Source: Trichostrongylus colubriformis (taxonomy: Eukaryota > Nematoda > Chromadorea > Rhabditida > Trichostrongylidae). From it: a stretch of DNA of 64,000 nt. A model generated the notes under the pieces. It was given only the letters and a program-made list of their open reading frames with translations. It was not told the DNA's origin and did no database searches. Positions 23,949-35,030 of this stretch are shown here, piece after piece. Every line of letters starts with the position of its first letter. Position 1 is the stretch's first letter. The translations under genes were made by a program, and so were the position numbers. Location: the NCBI GenBank assembly GCA_963978905.1, contig OZ022257.1:44154203-44218202 (forward strand). Direction: 5' to 3'.

Positions 23949-25232
23949 TGAACACAGTTCGTTCTCGTTCCAATATTAGTAGCATAAGGTAGCATCGCAT
24001 TATTTCACCAAAAGCAACAAAGCGTTTTAGACTCGTGATTATCTAAGTTACCATTTTAGACGCGTGATTATCTAAAATAGGGAGCTTCACAAGGATAAGA
24101 AAGGAAGGGGACGTCGCTAAGTACCCCACGGTACTAATAAGCAGTATCAAACACTCATCAAAAAATTCTCGTTGGGAGAAGGTGGTATTTGGTCAGCGTT
24201 AGAGAGGGGGCCGTAGTCGTGCTCATAGACAGTAATGGAAGTGATTTGTCAGGCTGATGTCTAAAGTGTTGAGTGGGGAAGTGATAAAACTATTCAACTG
24301 GGTTCAAATCTAGAACCAATATCTGATTTTATCCACACTTCTAAAATCTCGAAGGAACTAAAGAATGAGGCTCTTCGCAAATAGGAGTCAGGGTACTACA
24401 CAAAAGTTTTGAGATAAAAGCTTAAGACGATGTAGAGAAAAGAGCGCATGGACAACGCAAAAGACGAATAGATTCAAAGGGCCCCCTGTTCCTTCCGTTC
24501 TCTGGTCCTGTGAACAAAACGTCAAACTTTTATATCCAAACGCGCATGCCAATGTTGTAATGCGAGGTCGTTACTAGAAAGCTTGTTCACGATTCACAAT
24601 TCCAAGACGACAATGGAAATAGTGTACTCTTCAACTCGATAGATTGTCGTTGGAAGCTTTATGCCTTATGGAAGAATGAGTTTGAGTCAATAAAACAATT
24701 ATTCAAACAGCTTAAATTCACTATAAGGAAGACACCGCACTCAAATCGCAAGTGGGTACACGATGTGGCTTCTCCGTTTGATCTAGCTTCCTAGCCTCTT
24801 ACTTATTGTAGCATTATCTTCTATCTATTCATCCCTTGCTTTTATCCTTCCCCATTGTCATCAGAAGATGAGCAACCATGACACCTCGTCTCAAGACGCA
24901 TACAACAATGTTTATCTCATTAATAATGACCAGGTTGACCTATTTCGCTTCTCTAGTTAAGTTCATGATTATTCTGTCTTTTTGCAGATTACTGTACGCA
25001 TAAAGAATCGTCACTAAATTTTATTATTAAAGGAATATTCCACAAATCAGCAGAACGGCTTAACAAAAAACTATTAACATTGTCTCCGTAGACACAATGG
25101 TAATGATTTAGTTTTGTTTCGCGTTTATATCTAATAGTTAATTTGGAAAGCATGGTCGGGTATTTAGCCAGCACCATTTGTGATTATTAAAGCGGTTATC
25201 TCATCTTCAGTCCTGAAGACCATTTCGCTAGC
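23949..25232. other. No feature recognised
   Basis: AT-rich sequence. A short local repeat (TTTTAGAC.CGTGATTATCTAA, twice near 24027 and 24056) is the only structure noted. Confidence 0.5.
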
Positions 25233-25802
25233 TCATCGAGCCGTGCGAGGAGGAGGTTTGCTTGCCGACTTCACTTCAGACTTCTGTGATTTGCTCTCAT
25301 CTGATGCGCGTCCAGATGAAGTTGATGGTGAAGGACTCGATACTGACCTTTTCGACTTAGTTGACGTTGCTCCAAGAGCATCAGGTTTTCTACCATCGTT
25401 AGATGGTCTCTTTCTTGCTACAACGGCAGGTGCCTTTCTGTGATCCTCCACCGGAGGGTGCTGGTATGATGGTGGCACTGAATCATGCCTACTCCTTGCT
25501 CTTCTGGATACACTCTTCTGGCTAAGCTGGGTCTTATCAACCGGCACTCTTTGAATGGATTTTTGTGAGCGCGCATCTGGGCTTGAGATGTCCTGCTTGC
25601 TCTTGTCACTAGAGCTTTGAGAGGTCACTGCTGCTTGTTTACTTTTATCACTGGCAGCTTGAGCTGCTGCTGCTGCTGCAGCGGCGTCTCGAGCTCGACG
25701 ACGTATAGCACTCTCAGCTATTCGACGCTCATTTTCTCTTACACGTTCAGCTTCTCGGGCTGCTGCTTCTGTGGCTTCTTTTCTCTTTGCCTCACTGGCC
25801 AT
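25233..25802 (-). CDS. Ala/Ser/Lys-rich charged protein, unknown function
   Basis: An intact frame of 189 codons from ATG (MASEAKRKEATEAAAREAER) to stop. The N-terminal 55 residues form a strongly charged, Ala-rich, probably helical or coiled-coil segment (about residues 1-50, with a poly-Ala run). The rest is disordered and rich in Ser, Lys, Gln and Pro, with repeated SDKSKQ and SQKS motifs. I chose the internal ATG because the frame upstream lacks another. There is no signal peptide or membrane segment. Codon use is even and the frame is far longer than chance frames nearby, so I think it is expressed. It could be a terminal exon of a larger gene. Function is unknown; nucleic-acid or cytoskeletal binding would be a guess from composition only. 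Confidence 0.55.
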   Translation of the reverse strand: MASEAKRKEATEAAAREAERVRENERRIAESAIRRRARDAAAAAAAAQAASDKSKQAAVTSQSSSDKSKQDISSPDARSQKSIQRVPVDKTQLSQKSVSRRARSRHDSVPPSYQHPPVEDHRKAPAVVARKRPSNDGRKPDALGATSTKSKRSVSSPSPSTSSGRASDESKSQKSEVKSASKPPPRTAR

Positions 25803-26850
25803 CGTGGGGTAGGCGCCCTTTTTGATCTTAAAAATTCGAACTATAGTGAATGATTGATCAACTTGTAAAATAATAATTTCGGGCACAAAAAGTGACGGAA
25901 ACTAAGCCCTGATGCTTCGGCGGAGCCATGCTTGGCGGCTGATCATGCGAGCCTAGCGAACAAAGGACGGGCGAGAGCGAATGAGGCAAGGATCGAAGTG
26001 TTGAGTAGTCGCGTGACATATAACTTGAAGTATGCTCACTCCCTCTCTCGTTCTCGGAATCTTCATTTCTGCTTACCTTCAGTCATAGCATTATCTACGG
26101 GGCGAAAATTTAGGACCACACGTGACGTGAGCAGCCATTAATGGCGCTGCTGGCGATCACCGTATCTCTCATCAATCCCAACTGTTCCTTTTTATCTAAT
26201 CAATTTTTGCAGGTGTCAAGAAATTTCTCATGAGCCAACAACGTGCGCGTGAATAATCAGCCCATCGACCTTGACGTGATTTTGAAGAAAATGGAAGTTG
26301 GTTGTCCGCTGTAAAACGGAATTGCGTAAATAACAGGGTGTCACTCATGTACAAAATGAGGTTTGTGAAGCTTCACCGAAAGTATAGGCGTGACCTACGA
26401 GGGTGTATGGCGATTCTATCGTGACCCACGCCAGATGCCGCGCCGGTTGGCGGGGCCCGTGACGTCGCGCCCGTCACGGTAGACTCGGCAGAAAACGGAT
26501 TTGAATCCTGAGGGGACGCGAGTCAATAGCGTCTAGCCATCATTTATGGTAGCAAATTGAGGATGTTAATGGTATGCTAATGGTTTAAAAGAATTTTTCG
26601 ATTTGCTATGCTTCAATGACAGAGGAGGGAGATCTAGGACTTCTCTATGAATTCAAGGTCTGTGTTTTCTACTGCGATAGTGGATTTTTGGTAATAAAGA
26701 GCTACCTCTCATTATTGAGCTTTTTTTCATAAAAGTGTCCTGTAAAGTCTTTCTGCATCTTACAAAATTGTTTAGCAACTTCATATGGGTCCACTCTAAA
26801 GTTTCACCGCAATAATTTCAGAGTGAAAAGGATTTATTTAATGCATTTCA
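25803..26850. other. GC-richer intergenic region, possible promoter area
   Basis: Contains CpG-rich patches (about 25910-25990 and 26390-26520) upstream of the charged-protein gene. No TATA box or exon could be defined with confidence. Confidence 0.35.
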
Positions 26851-26985
26851 GTGGCGTCATTTCAGTGCAGGGGTCCGAATGCGAGTTATGACGGTGACGG
26901 AGTTGATCAGCTCGCTGATGTTATCAATTCGATCAAAATTAATCCACACAGGCGGCGTATCACTCTAAGTGCGCGACACCCACCT
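26851..26985 (+). pseudogene. Thymidylate synthase exon relic
   Basis: After an acceptor-like TTTCAG, WRHFSAG is readable in one frame and then, after a frameshift, YDGDGVDQLADVINSIK and NPHRRRITLSARHP in another. This is the conserved thymidylate synthase order QWRHFGA...Y.GQGVDQL..VI..IK.NP..RRI..SAWNP. The Trp after Ala is changed to Arg and the frame is broken, so this is a decayed copy or an isolated exon. No neighbouring exons were found. Confidence 0.6.
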
Positions 26986-28868
26986 ACTCAGTTGTTATCG
27001 ACATTCGACTGCGACGGCGTGCCTGATTCGACGCCTCACCTGCCGCGCAGTGCGCCGCGTGCGTCGTGCGCAACGCTGGACTGCCGAGTCACGATAGAAC
27101 CGAGCGTCCCTCGTGTACTGACAACAACGACAACACGTCGTAACGCTACCGAAGAACTGAAACTGCAAAACCGACACACTGTCCGCCACGTGATCGCCTC
27201 CGGCCTTTCTCTCTGGAGCATATCAATTAATTCCCTCCCATAGTTTAGGGGAATGTTTCGCAAGACGTGTGTGGGTATTCAAAACGGGGAGGAATGACGT
27301 GTTTTCGAGTTTGTCCTTTTTTGTGTTATCATTTCTGACTCGGTGCTTATTCTGTATTAATAGTTTCTGTGACAATGACTTTTGAGAAGCTTCATCAGTG
27401 AAGTGTGCATTAGATCGAATAGTGAATCCACACACAACGAAACGGTTCCACAGGAAAGGATTGTGTGCCCCAGGAAGATGACCGTGACGCGACCGCGCAA
27501 GGGAATGGCAGCTTTGCCGACTACCTTCACACTTCACACAACCTTTTGGGATGTTAAGGATAGTATTACAATGTGGTATTGTCACCTTGATCATAAGATG
27601 TAACGTGCATACACATGCGTGCCACGCGTTGCCCTTTTGAGTAGTGAAATGAATTTCAGGCTATGATTTTGTTTCTTCGTTACTTCACCATCATAATTAT
27701 TTGATGTAGTACGCACCACAGTGCCAAAACACCGGAAAATGTTCCATTTCCCCACTAGAACTCCTAGTCAACAAACCAAGAGAGATAGAATTCAGTTTTG
27801 AGACCATGATAGATTCCGCTCCTCTACTTATCTTCGGATCCTGCTAGTACACTATTCTGACCTTTTCCCTTCCCAACGGATTTCCGAGTTCGTTATCAGT
27901 TTTTCTCATTCATATATATCTGACCGTCACTCAAAAGAAGAATATTGAAGCAAACCTTTGCAGCTTCTGCGGACTTCTCCCCGGAGAGCACCGACATCTG
28001 TGACATCTGAATCAAATACATCATTTTCACACATTCATATGATCTGTTACAAGCAGTTGACCATCAAACATACACCCTCCAGCTGCTCGATGTCGGAACC
28101 AATGATACAGATTTCGTTGTACTGTGGATAAAACGAAACCTCTTTCAGGCTAAATGACTTGTCGTCGTCAAGTGCATGTTTCTAAAAAAAAGGCTACTTT
28201 CATTATCTAAGCACTCAAATTTATCTTGGTACCAAAGCATCAATACATGGAACCAAATGGACCGTTATTTGATTACGTCCAATGAGCCTGCGTCGGTTTT
28301 GCTTCAAATCGCTATCAGAGTTTGCTTCGTTGCACTCTGTCTGACCACTGATAAAAGAACGGCTAAAGGAATCATCTCGTACCAAAAGCGCTGCAGATAC
28401 CATACTCGCTCCACTGTCTCTAGCATCAAAGGTGGATTACGTTTGAACCCTGTCGGCATTACCACCATTAGTTATGCGGTGGATATGCGAGGCTCAACAA
28501 CAAACTTCGTTCAAGACCGCACAGGGAGGCACATATTCGCACTTTGCTTTCTTCTAAACATTTTCCATCTGAAAGGGAACATGCGAAATACTCATCCGTA
28601 GTTTTCGTCTATTCAGACACCTGAGTGGCTAAGCTGAGTACAGCACTTGTCATTCTTCACGCACGCGTCGCTGAGCCGCGAACTGAACTGACAAAGCTAT
28701 ACGTGAGAATTCACTAAATTTGAGCAAAGTGCACGACTCAGCTCGATACCGATGAGAAGCAACACTTCGTTTGAATATCCGCACCATGTTAGAAATGTTA
28801 TGGTTATGGTCAACTTCATCCCACTAGCCCAAAGATAGTATGCACGAATTTCCACCTCCGAATGCAAC
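26986..28868. other. No feature recognised
   Basis: Includes an open plus-strand continuation to 27243 and a 141-codon frame at 28176-28601, neither with recognisable domains or supporting splice sites. Confidence 0.4.
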
Positions 28869-28957
28869 TATTAGGTTGTTCCAAAAGTCTTGTAGTATTT
28901 TTTTCGATCATCATTATTTATTTATTTTTTCGTCCAACAAATAACATAGGCAACAAC

Positions 28958-28969
28958 GTATTGACCATT
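28958..28969. repeat. 12-bp target-site duplication, left copy
   Basis: GTATTGACCATT, repeated at 32096-32107. The two copies flank the PLE and rejoin to give an uninterrupted mariner sequence. Confidence 0.85.
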
Positions 28970-29053
28970 AAATTCCAACTTCTCTCATCTTGAAACCTCG
29001 GCATTGAAGTTGTTTATAATTTTCTATTGTGCCAACGAGGTTGTTAGGTGGAA

Positions 29054-29840
29054 ACTTTATTATCGGCCTAACGTTTCGACCAGATCGTCTTCCTCAAAGG
29101 CCTAAACGTGGCTCAAGATTTAAGATTCTATCCACTACACCACCAAACGCCTCATCCCTCTAGCGGTTCTGACGAAACATCGAGGAACCGCCGGAGGAAC
29201 CCCATACGAAAGTACTAAACTCACCAGTCCACCACCACGAGAGTGGGACGCCGCCACTCCGTGTCACTTGTCGTCAGTGAATGAGAGATGCCATGCTGTC
29301 CTTATACATAGTATAATGGGGACATGCATGTCTCCCTCCTCATATCAGTAGCTCGCAATGTGGCGCAAATGGCAAGAGATCATTCGTAATGGATAAGCAC
29401 TCATTTCGGTTGTTCATACTTGGATTTCTTGCAGAAATCCAAAGCGCTTCGAGCACTTTCCTGGCTGAAATCTCAGTCTCGCATGCCAGAATACTGCACT
29501 TCACATCAAAGTCGTTTCCGTCATGCTCCTCGGTCATGTGCTTTCCTAGAGGTGTTCTTGTGTTACCTAGTCTTTTACCAGCAAGATGTTCTTTGATACG
29601 TATTGCTAGTCTTCTTCCAGTTTCCCCAATGTACGTTGCGTTACATGTCTGACATTCAATTTGATAGACTACACCAATTTTGGCGCAATCCCCAGTTGTA
29701 CCATACGGGCATGTAACGCAATTCTCTGACACGCAACGCTTATCGTAAAGCCTATTCCGCACGAGCTGGCTTCTAATGTTGCCATTAGGGACATTCACTA
29801 AGACAACATCATCATCCAGCTGTGCTTGGACAAGGCATCT
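29054..29840 (-). repeat. Inverted 787-bp copy of the PLE 3' end
   Basis: Reverse complement of 31311-32097, apparently with no indels. It includes the last 170 codons of the ORF and the 3' tail with the hammerhead-like motif (29065-29102). Confidence 0.9.
29340..29825 (-). pseudogene. Inverted partial PLE coding region (GIY-YIG)
   Basis: The minus-strand frame from about 29825 to 29340 reproduces the C-terminus of the PLE protein, including the CVTCPYGTTGDC metal-binding-like segment, YQIECQTCNATYIGET and the end SITNDLLPFAPH. It is the coding part of the inverted terminal copy, lacks the reverse transcriptase and is not an independent gene. Confidence 0.85.
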
Positions 29841-31811
29841 GATAACAATACTGCTGTCACAAACCAGAGATCTTTTCCATCTATACCGTTTCCACGTACG
29901 CTCTACAGAGAAACTGATCCCACACCAGAAGTGGATGTCAAATTGAGAAGTTTGTCAGCTGGCGTGCTATCTGTTCTGAAACAGAACAGGGGAGCTCGCT
30001 GTAGCAATTTGACATACAAACAGTGGCAAGGTTTCAAAGAGCTACGTGAGCTAAGATCGAACGGTACCATACGTATCTCTGTAAGTGACAAAGGTGGAGA
30101 GTTTGTGGTTATGCCGCAAAAACTCGATCGTGAGATTACAAGCCTCCACCTGGCAGACACATCCGTCTATCGTCGCGCGACCGAGCAAGAGTTCCTTACC
30201 CAATGTAGACATCTCAACAAAGCTTGGATGACTCAAGGTAAGTCCGCAGGCCTCGACAAGAAGTTCCTCAGTAGATTAAGACTTGATAATCCCGATTGTC
30301 CTGTCTTCTATAGCCTCGTAAAAACACACAAACTTGTCCCTGCGGATGTGCTATCAATGTCAGCGGACACTTTCAAGATACGACCAATAATAAGTTGTGT
30401 AGGCGGGCCAACCGATCGAATTTCATGGTTCCTCAACTGTATCGTGAGCCAGCTGTTGACCAAAATTCCATCGCATCTGACCAACACAACTAAGTTCCTT
30501 GAACAGTTGCGCAATTTACGCTTGGAAACAGGTTGCGTGATAGAGTCATTCGATGTCACTGCGCTTTATACTAACGTTCAAAACGATCAAGCTTTACAGG
30601 CACTGTCCGAAATGCTGGATAGGTATTTTGGAACCATAGAGACCTTTGGACTGAATAAAGCGCACATCATGACTCTAATCAAGGAGTGCTTGCAGTGCAA
30701 CATCTTTAGGTGGTCGGGTACGTATTACTGCCAAATTAGAGGTTTGGCAATGGGTCAGCGCTTAGCTCCAGTACTTGCGATCTGCTTCATGAGCAGAATA
30801 GAAGAACCAGTGCTGGAGCGCTCACCAGTGATGTACTGCAGATACATAGATGACTGCTTCATTATAACATCAACACAGTCCGAAATGGATGAGTGCTTTC
30901 GCCTAATGAACCAGCAGTCACAGTACATCAAGCTCACAAGAGAAGTACCACGCCATGGCTGGCTTCCCTACCTGAACACGCAGGTGAAAGTGTCCGATGG
31001 CATGCTCAGTGTGAAGTGGTACAGAAAAGCTAGCTCTAAGAACATCTTGATTCACGCCACATCTGCCCATCCCACGACTGTGAAACATGCAGTTATCAAG
31101 AACATGTTCAAGACGGCTGCAAATGTATGCACAGGTCCGACAGAGCGGCGTGAGTCTATACGTCTAGCTTCCGACATAGCTGCATCAAATGGCTATGTTG
31201 TACCAGAACGTCATAATAGAATACGCACTGAGCAACGTAACATACCGCGTCTTAATAAGGTTCCCTTATGCATACCTTTCATCTCTGACAGAGTAACTGC
31301 TGCAATCCAAAGATGCCTTGTCCAAGCACAGCTGGATGATGATGTTGTCTTAGTGAATGTCCCTAATGGCAACATTAGAAGCCAGCTCGTGCGGAATAGG
31401 CTTTACGATAAGCGTTGCGTGTCAGAGAATTGCGTTACATGCCCGTATGGTACAACTGGGGATTGCGCCAAAATTGGTGTAGTCTATCAAATTGAATGTC
31501 AGACATGTAACGCAACGTACATTGGGGAAACTGGAAGAAGACTAGCAATACGTATCAAAGAACATCTTGCTGGTAAAAGACTAGGTAACACAAGAACACC
31601 TCTAGGAAAGCACATGACCGAGGAGCATGACGGAAACGACTTTGATGTGAAGTGCAGTATTCTGGCATGCGAGACTGAGATTTCAGCCAGGAAGGTGCTC
31701 GAAGCGCTTTGGATTTCTGCAAGAAATCCAAGTATGAACAACCGAAATGAGTGCTTATCCATTACGAATGATCTCTTGCCATTTGCGCCACATTGCGAGC
31801 TACTGATATGA
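29826..31811 (+). CDS. PLE reverse transcriptase with C-terminal GIY-YIG endonuclease
   Basis: 661 codons to the stop. The reverse transcriptase spans about residues 60-460. It has KTHKL and IRPIISCVGGPT (motif 2 region), SFDVTALYTNV (motif A, about 240), GLAMGQRLAP (motif B, about 306) and YIDDCFII (catalytic motif C, about 340). A Cys-rich linker (CVSENCVTCPYGTTGDC) leads to a GIY-YIG nuclease (VYQIECQTCNATYIGETGRR, about 552 onward, with the downstream Arg/His/Glu pattern). It copies its own RNA onto nicked chromosomal DNA in the nucleus. The frame opens with TTG at 29826, inside the inverted repeat. The true N-terminus is missing, so this copy is 5'-truncated although the catalytic residues are intact. 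It is distinct from the PLE at 53082-55961, whose GIY-YIG is N-terminal. Confidence 0.9.
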   Translation: MDKASDNNTAVTNQRSFPSIPFPRTLYRETDPTPEVDVKLRSLSAGVLSVLKQNRGARCSNLTYKQWQGFKELRELRSNGTIRISVSDKGGEFVVMPQKLDREITSLHLADTSVYRRATEQEFLTQCRHLNKAWMTQGKSAGLDKKFLSRLRLDNPDCPVFYSLVKTHKLVPADVLSMSADTFKIRPIISCVGGPTDRISWFLNCIVSQLLTKIPSHLTNTTKFLEQLRNLRLETGCVIESFDVTALYTNVQNDQALQALSEMLDRYFGTIETFGLNKAHIMTLIKECLQCNIFRWSGTYYCQIRGLAMGQRLAPVLAICFMSRIEEPVLERSPVMYCRYIDDCFIITSTQSEMDECFRLMNQQSQYIKLTREVPRHGWLPYLNTQVKVSDGMLSVKWYRKASSKNILIHATSAHPTTVKHAVIKNMFKTAANVCTGPTERRESIRLASDIAASNGYVVPERHNRIRTEQRNIPRLNKVPLCIPFISDRVTAAIQRCLVQAQLDDDVVLVNVPNGNIRSQLVRNRLYDKRCVSENCVTCPYGTTGDCAKIGVVYQIECQTCNATYIGETGRRLAIRIKEHLAGKRLGNTRTPLGKHMTEEHDGNDFDVKCSILACETEISARKVLEALWISARNPSMNNRNECLSITNDLLPFAPHCELLI

Positions 31812-32048
31812 GGAGGGAGACATGCATGTCCCCATTATACTATGTATAAGGACAGCATGGCATCTCTCATTCACTGACGACAAGTGACACGGAGTGGCGG
31901 CGTCCCACTCTCGTGGTGGTGGACTGGTGAGTTTAGTACTTTCGTATGGGGTTCCTCCGGCGGTTCCTCGATGTTTCGTCAGAACCGCTAGAGGGATGAG
32001 GCGTTTGGTGGTGTAGTGGATAGAATCTTAAATCTTGAGCCACGTTCA

Positions 32049-32086
32049 GGCCTTTGAGGAAGACGATCTGGTCGAAACGTTAGGCC
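32049..32086 (+). ncRNA. Hammerhead-like motif in PLE tail
   Basis: Reads from GGCCTTTGAGGAAGAC to GGTCGAAACGTTAGGCC. It has outer stem GGCCT/AGGCC-like pairing, inner GAC/GTC pairing and a GAAAC box. The homologous copy at 19832 has CTGAAGA, closer to the CTGANGA consensus; here that box is changed. It is probably a decayed ribozyme. Confidence 0.4.
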
Positions 32087-32108
32087 GATAATAAAGTATT
32101 GACCATTG

Positions 32109-32890
32109 TTATCGGCAACCCTCTGCCACTTTATAGGAAAATCGTTGATTCCCTCCTCCCAGAACTCTGAGTTCTGAGAGTCGAAAAAGTCGCGATCGCC
32201 TTCCTAAGCAAGTCATAATCAACGAATTTTCTCTTGGCCAGGAAGGATTCGAGAGGATGAGTAAGGTGATAGCCAGAAGGGGCAATGTCTGGAGAGTATG
32301 GCGGGTGGGGCAGCACATCCCAGCCGAGCTCCTATAACTTGGCCTGGGTACTTTCCGCGAAATGAGAGCGAAATGGGAGCGGGCGTCGTCATGAAGAAGG
32401 GTGACCGCGGACCTTTTCCGGCACTTTTCTCGAACAGCGACGGCGAGCTGCTGGAGCTGGTGGGTGCATACGGCAGCGGTGACTGTCTCGCCTTGTACCA
32501 GCACCTCGCGGAAAAGCATAACTTCGCGTCCCAGAACCAGCACAGCCCCAAGCGTGGTTTGTCTTTCATGTCAATCTCGCCGTTGCTGAAGCTGATGAAC
32601 CAGCGGCGCACGGTCACGTAGCTCACACATCCCTTGCCCAATTAAGCGCTGATGGAGTGGCAAGCTTCTGTCGTTTTGGTGCCGCAAGATCGCTCATAAT
32701 AGATGACACCGCGAGCTGGGCGGGTATCGACAACGGGCATTGTAGCTCTCTCCACGGGATCTGCTGGGTCAATATATATTTTCCTAGAAAGCTTAGGGAA
32801 CGTTCTACCATATTCCTGAACCGCCTGGACCTGCCTCGAAGTAAACAAGAGTTACTGATTTTTTTGGAATACTACAAGTCTTCTGGCACA
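32109..32890 (-). pseudogene. Mariner transposase, deleted and frameshifted
   Basis: On the minus strand the N-terminal helix-turn-helix region (SYVTVRRWFISFSNGEIDMK) leads to KPRLG. The frame then jumps to a segment corresponding to the central domain (REVMLFREVLVQGETVTAAV, then TLLHDDARSHFA) and to HPPYSPDIAPSGYHL near the end. Several hundred bases of the central domain with the first catalytic Asp are missing. At least two frameshifts separate the pieces, so no active transposase can be made. The normal length is about 345 residues. Confidence 0.8.
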
Positions 32891-32898
32891 ACCTAATA

Positions 32899-34486
32899 CA
32901 ACTGAAACCCTCTTGGCGGTCACAGTGCCGGGTATGGCGCAGAAGCTATAGTACTCACACTGCCGAAAATACCCCTAGCCTAAAACCTAGCCACTTTTCT
33001 ATGCTATCCCTTTTTCCACCCTCTTCTACCTTTTCAGCCACTTTCTTGTACCATTATATTCACCTTCGACTTAGATTGTGTTATTATCATCTACTATAAA
33101 TTGCTGAGAGCTGATCAGTTTCTTTCCGGAAACTCCACAGGTTCTTGGTCGAGGGTTCGTCATTAAGGACCCCAAGATCAGTTCTAGATATCCACAGAAA
33201 ACAAGCCAGAGTGCAGATCGGATGATGGTTTCTTAAGGGGCTATGCAACAGATGAAAAACAGTGGAACGTCCGAAGTCCTTCGATTTTTCCACTAAATCT
33301 TCTTATGGGTTGGCCGTCATTACGAAAAACGCAAATTGTCACTCAGTTTTCTTCAAACTCTATAACTACACTCCATGCCGTCCAATTTCCTTGTCCATGA
33401 GCATCAAAGAGGGGAAGAAATCAGTGTTCGGCTCCTCTCCTTTTCTACTAGTAAGTCAAACTAAGCTGTTCGATAGGCTGGGGTAGAGGCTGTCGAAAGT
33501 CCCGGACGTTCCTGCAGAGCCTTTGCCACCAATGGAATGATACTTACAGCGGGAGAAACGCTTGTCACGGTGCGCCTATATTGCCTAGTACCTTTTCATA
33601 AGCTGGGCTAAGGCATCCATAATGAATCTCATGGACCTGTCAATGGGTCCACTGGCATGAAAAAACACCTTTTTTGAATGAAGGCCGTTAGCGCTGCACC
33701 TCCTCAAGGCAGAAAGTCCCATCCTCTACCACGTGGCTGATATTGTCGGTAACACTGTGATTTGAAAGTCCTAAGGATGGATGCGAAAAATTAGGTTTCG
33801 AAGTGCACATCGCAAAACTGACATAATAACCAAGAGAAGCAGCGAGCAAAGGAGCTGGTTAGTTCTGTCGAAGTGATAGGACAGATATCAAGTAAGCAGG
33901 AAAGGCTTGGCTGTTCTTCACAAATATTTACAGGAACAAATGTAGTCCAAAACTCGCCCACAGAACTCCATAACAGCCATAAAAGAGAAGGAAAAATTGA
34001 ATGCGGTGGCCTTTCATTGCACGGCATACCACACGCATAAGTTTAGTTGACTGCTTTTTCTCCGCACTCATACTTACAATTTTGAAAAGAAAGAATTTAG
34101 GAAAGGAGACGGGAGAAATGTGAGAATGTTGAGTTGTTCAAGTTCAGTAACATCTGCCTTATAGGAAGAGAAGTCCTGTTACCGTTTAATCAATGGAGGA
34201 GAGACTGCTTGCTAGTGATCACGTAGTTTCTGTTCAGCAGATTTGCTGTTCTACTTGGCATTGACACCACTTAACTCAGCGACCCCCTCTCCTCCCTACC
34301 TACCACCTGTTTGAACACTTCAGCGCTTAAAGCTTCTCATTACCGCACAACTCGTTCTTCTGAGAGACAAATTTCTGGCTAGCTTGCAGGTGATTGATTG
34401 AACTAGTGTGATGAGCTTTTAACTGAATTCCACGCTTCAGAAGTCTCTTTGCTTACAGACCAACCCAGAGTCATAAGACAACTTAC
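32899..34486. other. No feature recognised
   Basis: AT-leaning DNA with short frames. No exon chain or repeat is supported. Confidence 0.45.
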
Positions 34487-34588
34487 AATTTTTCCTTTCA
34501 TTCTTGCTTGCATAACTAGTGGGCCTTTCTCCTGGAATTCACTCAGATTGATAGCTTCGGAGTCTATTTTTTGTGGTGATACTCCAGA
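34487..34588 (-). CDS. Probable internal exon, unknown gene
   Basis: 102 bp between a CTCTTTCAG acceptor and a GTAAGT donor, phase 0, 34 residues beginning SGVSPQKIDSEAINLSEF and ending MKGKI. It joins in frame to the 26-bp exon at 34665-34690. The composition looks like a normal soluble protein. The family is not recognised. Confidence 0.45.
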
Positions 34589-34664
34589 CTGAAAGAGCAG
34601 CGCATTGTTTACACATCGCCACACAAGGAATGCCGCTGAATTACAATGCTATTGTGTAGCTCAC

Positions 34665-34690
34665 CTCTCCTTCTTCTTCCGCGAGCCTCG
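34665..34690 (-). CDS. Probable 26-bp micro-exon of the same gene
   Basis: Acceptor TTGCTTTCAG, donor GTGAGC. Read with two leading bases it gives RLAEEEGE and splices in frame to the exon at 34487-34588. The agreement of both splice signals and phase is the only evidence. Confidence 0.35.
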
Positions 34691-35030
34691 CTGAAAGCAA
34701 CAATATTAACATACTCTTCATGAGCTGTTCCAAAATGATATTGCTTGTGTTGCCGTTTTTATCAAATTTACAGTATCAGTCAGTATCAGTAGGTATCCGT
34801 AAGAACGAATCACTAGCAACAGCAAATTTCTGTCAATTCTCGAATATGTCTGCCGTTTCCAGGACACATTTGCGTTTAAAGATCATGTCGAGCTGTCCTC
34901 TTACCTCCCGTACCTTAGGCTAGTAGTTATAGCAGCATGAAGTCGGACTCTATATTCAGAGAGAGTAACATCAATGTTCTTAGCTTCCTTTCCCCAATGG
35001 CGACTGGGAGCAGACGAGCTGTCTTGGGAG
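34691..35030. other. No feature recognised
   Basis: May contain further exons of the gene at 34.5-34.7 kb, but none could be linked in phase. Confidence 0.35.

Larger units (their letters stand above)
28970..32095 (+). mobile_element. Penelope-like retroelement (C-terminal GIY-YIG class)
   Basis: Inserted in the mariner with a 12-bp target duplication. The body is a 5'-truncated RT-GIY-YIG frame on the plus strand. At its left it is joined to an inverted copy of its own 3' end (29054-29840 against 31311-32097, 787 bp each with no length change). Partial inverted and tandem copies of this kind are a known habit of PLEs. An extra 84 bp of unknown origin lies between the target duplication and the inverted copy. 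Confidence 0.9.
28871..32896 (-). mobile_element. Mariner element interrupted by a PLE
   Basis: The ends are inverted repeats (TTAGGTTGTTCCAAAAGTCT at left; the complement of AGTCTTCTGGCACAACCTAA at right) bordered by TA at 28869-28870 and 32897-32898. This is the TA target duplication of Tc1/mariner elements. After removing the PLE the mariner is only about 0.9 kb, so its transposase has an internal deletion. Confidence 0.85.

Noticed and set aside
26440..26520. Possible tRNA near the CpG-rich patch
   Set aside because: Only a T-loop-like word (TTTGAATCC) is present; acceptor and anticodon stems cannot be formed.
28176..28601. 141-codon plus-strand frame as a gene
   Set aside because: No domain, poor composition, no splice or promoter support, and stops in related frames.
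29340..29652. Opposing open frames in the PLE inverted arm as separate genes
   Set aside because: They mirror frames in the forward copy exactly and are parts of the inverted terminal duplication.
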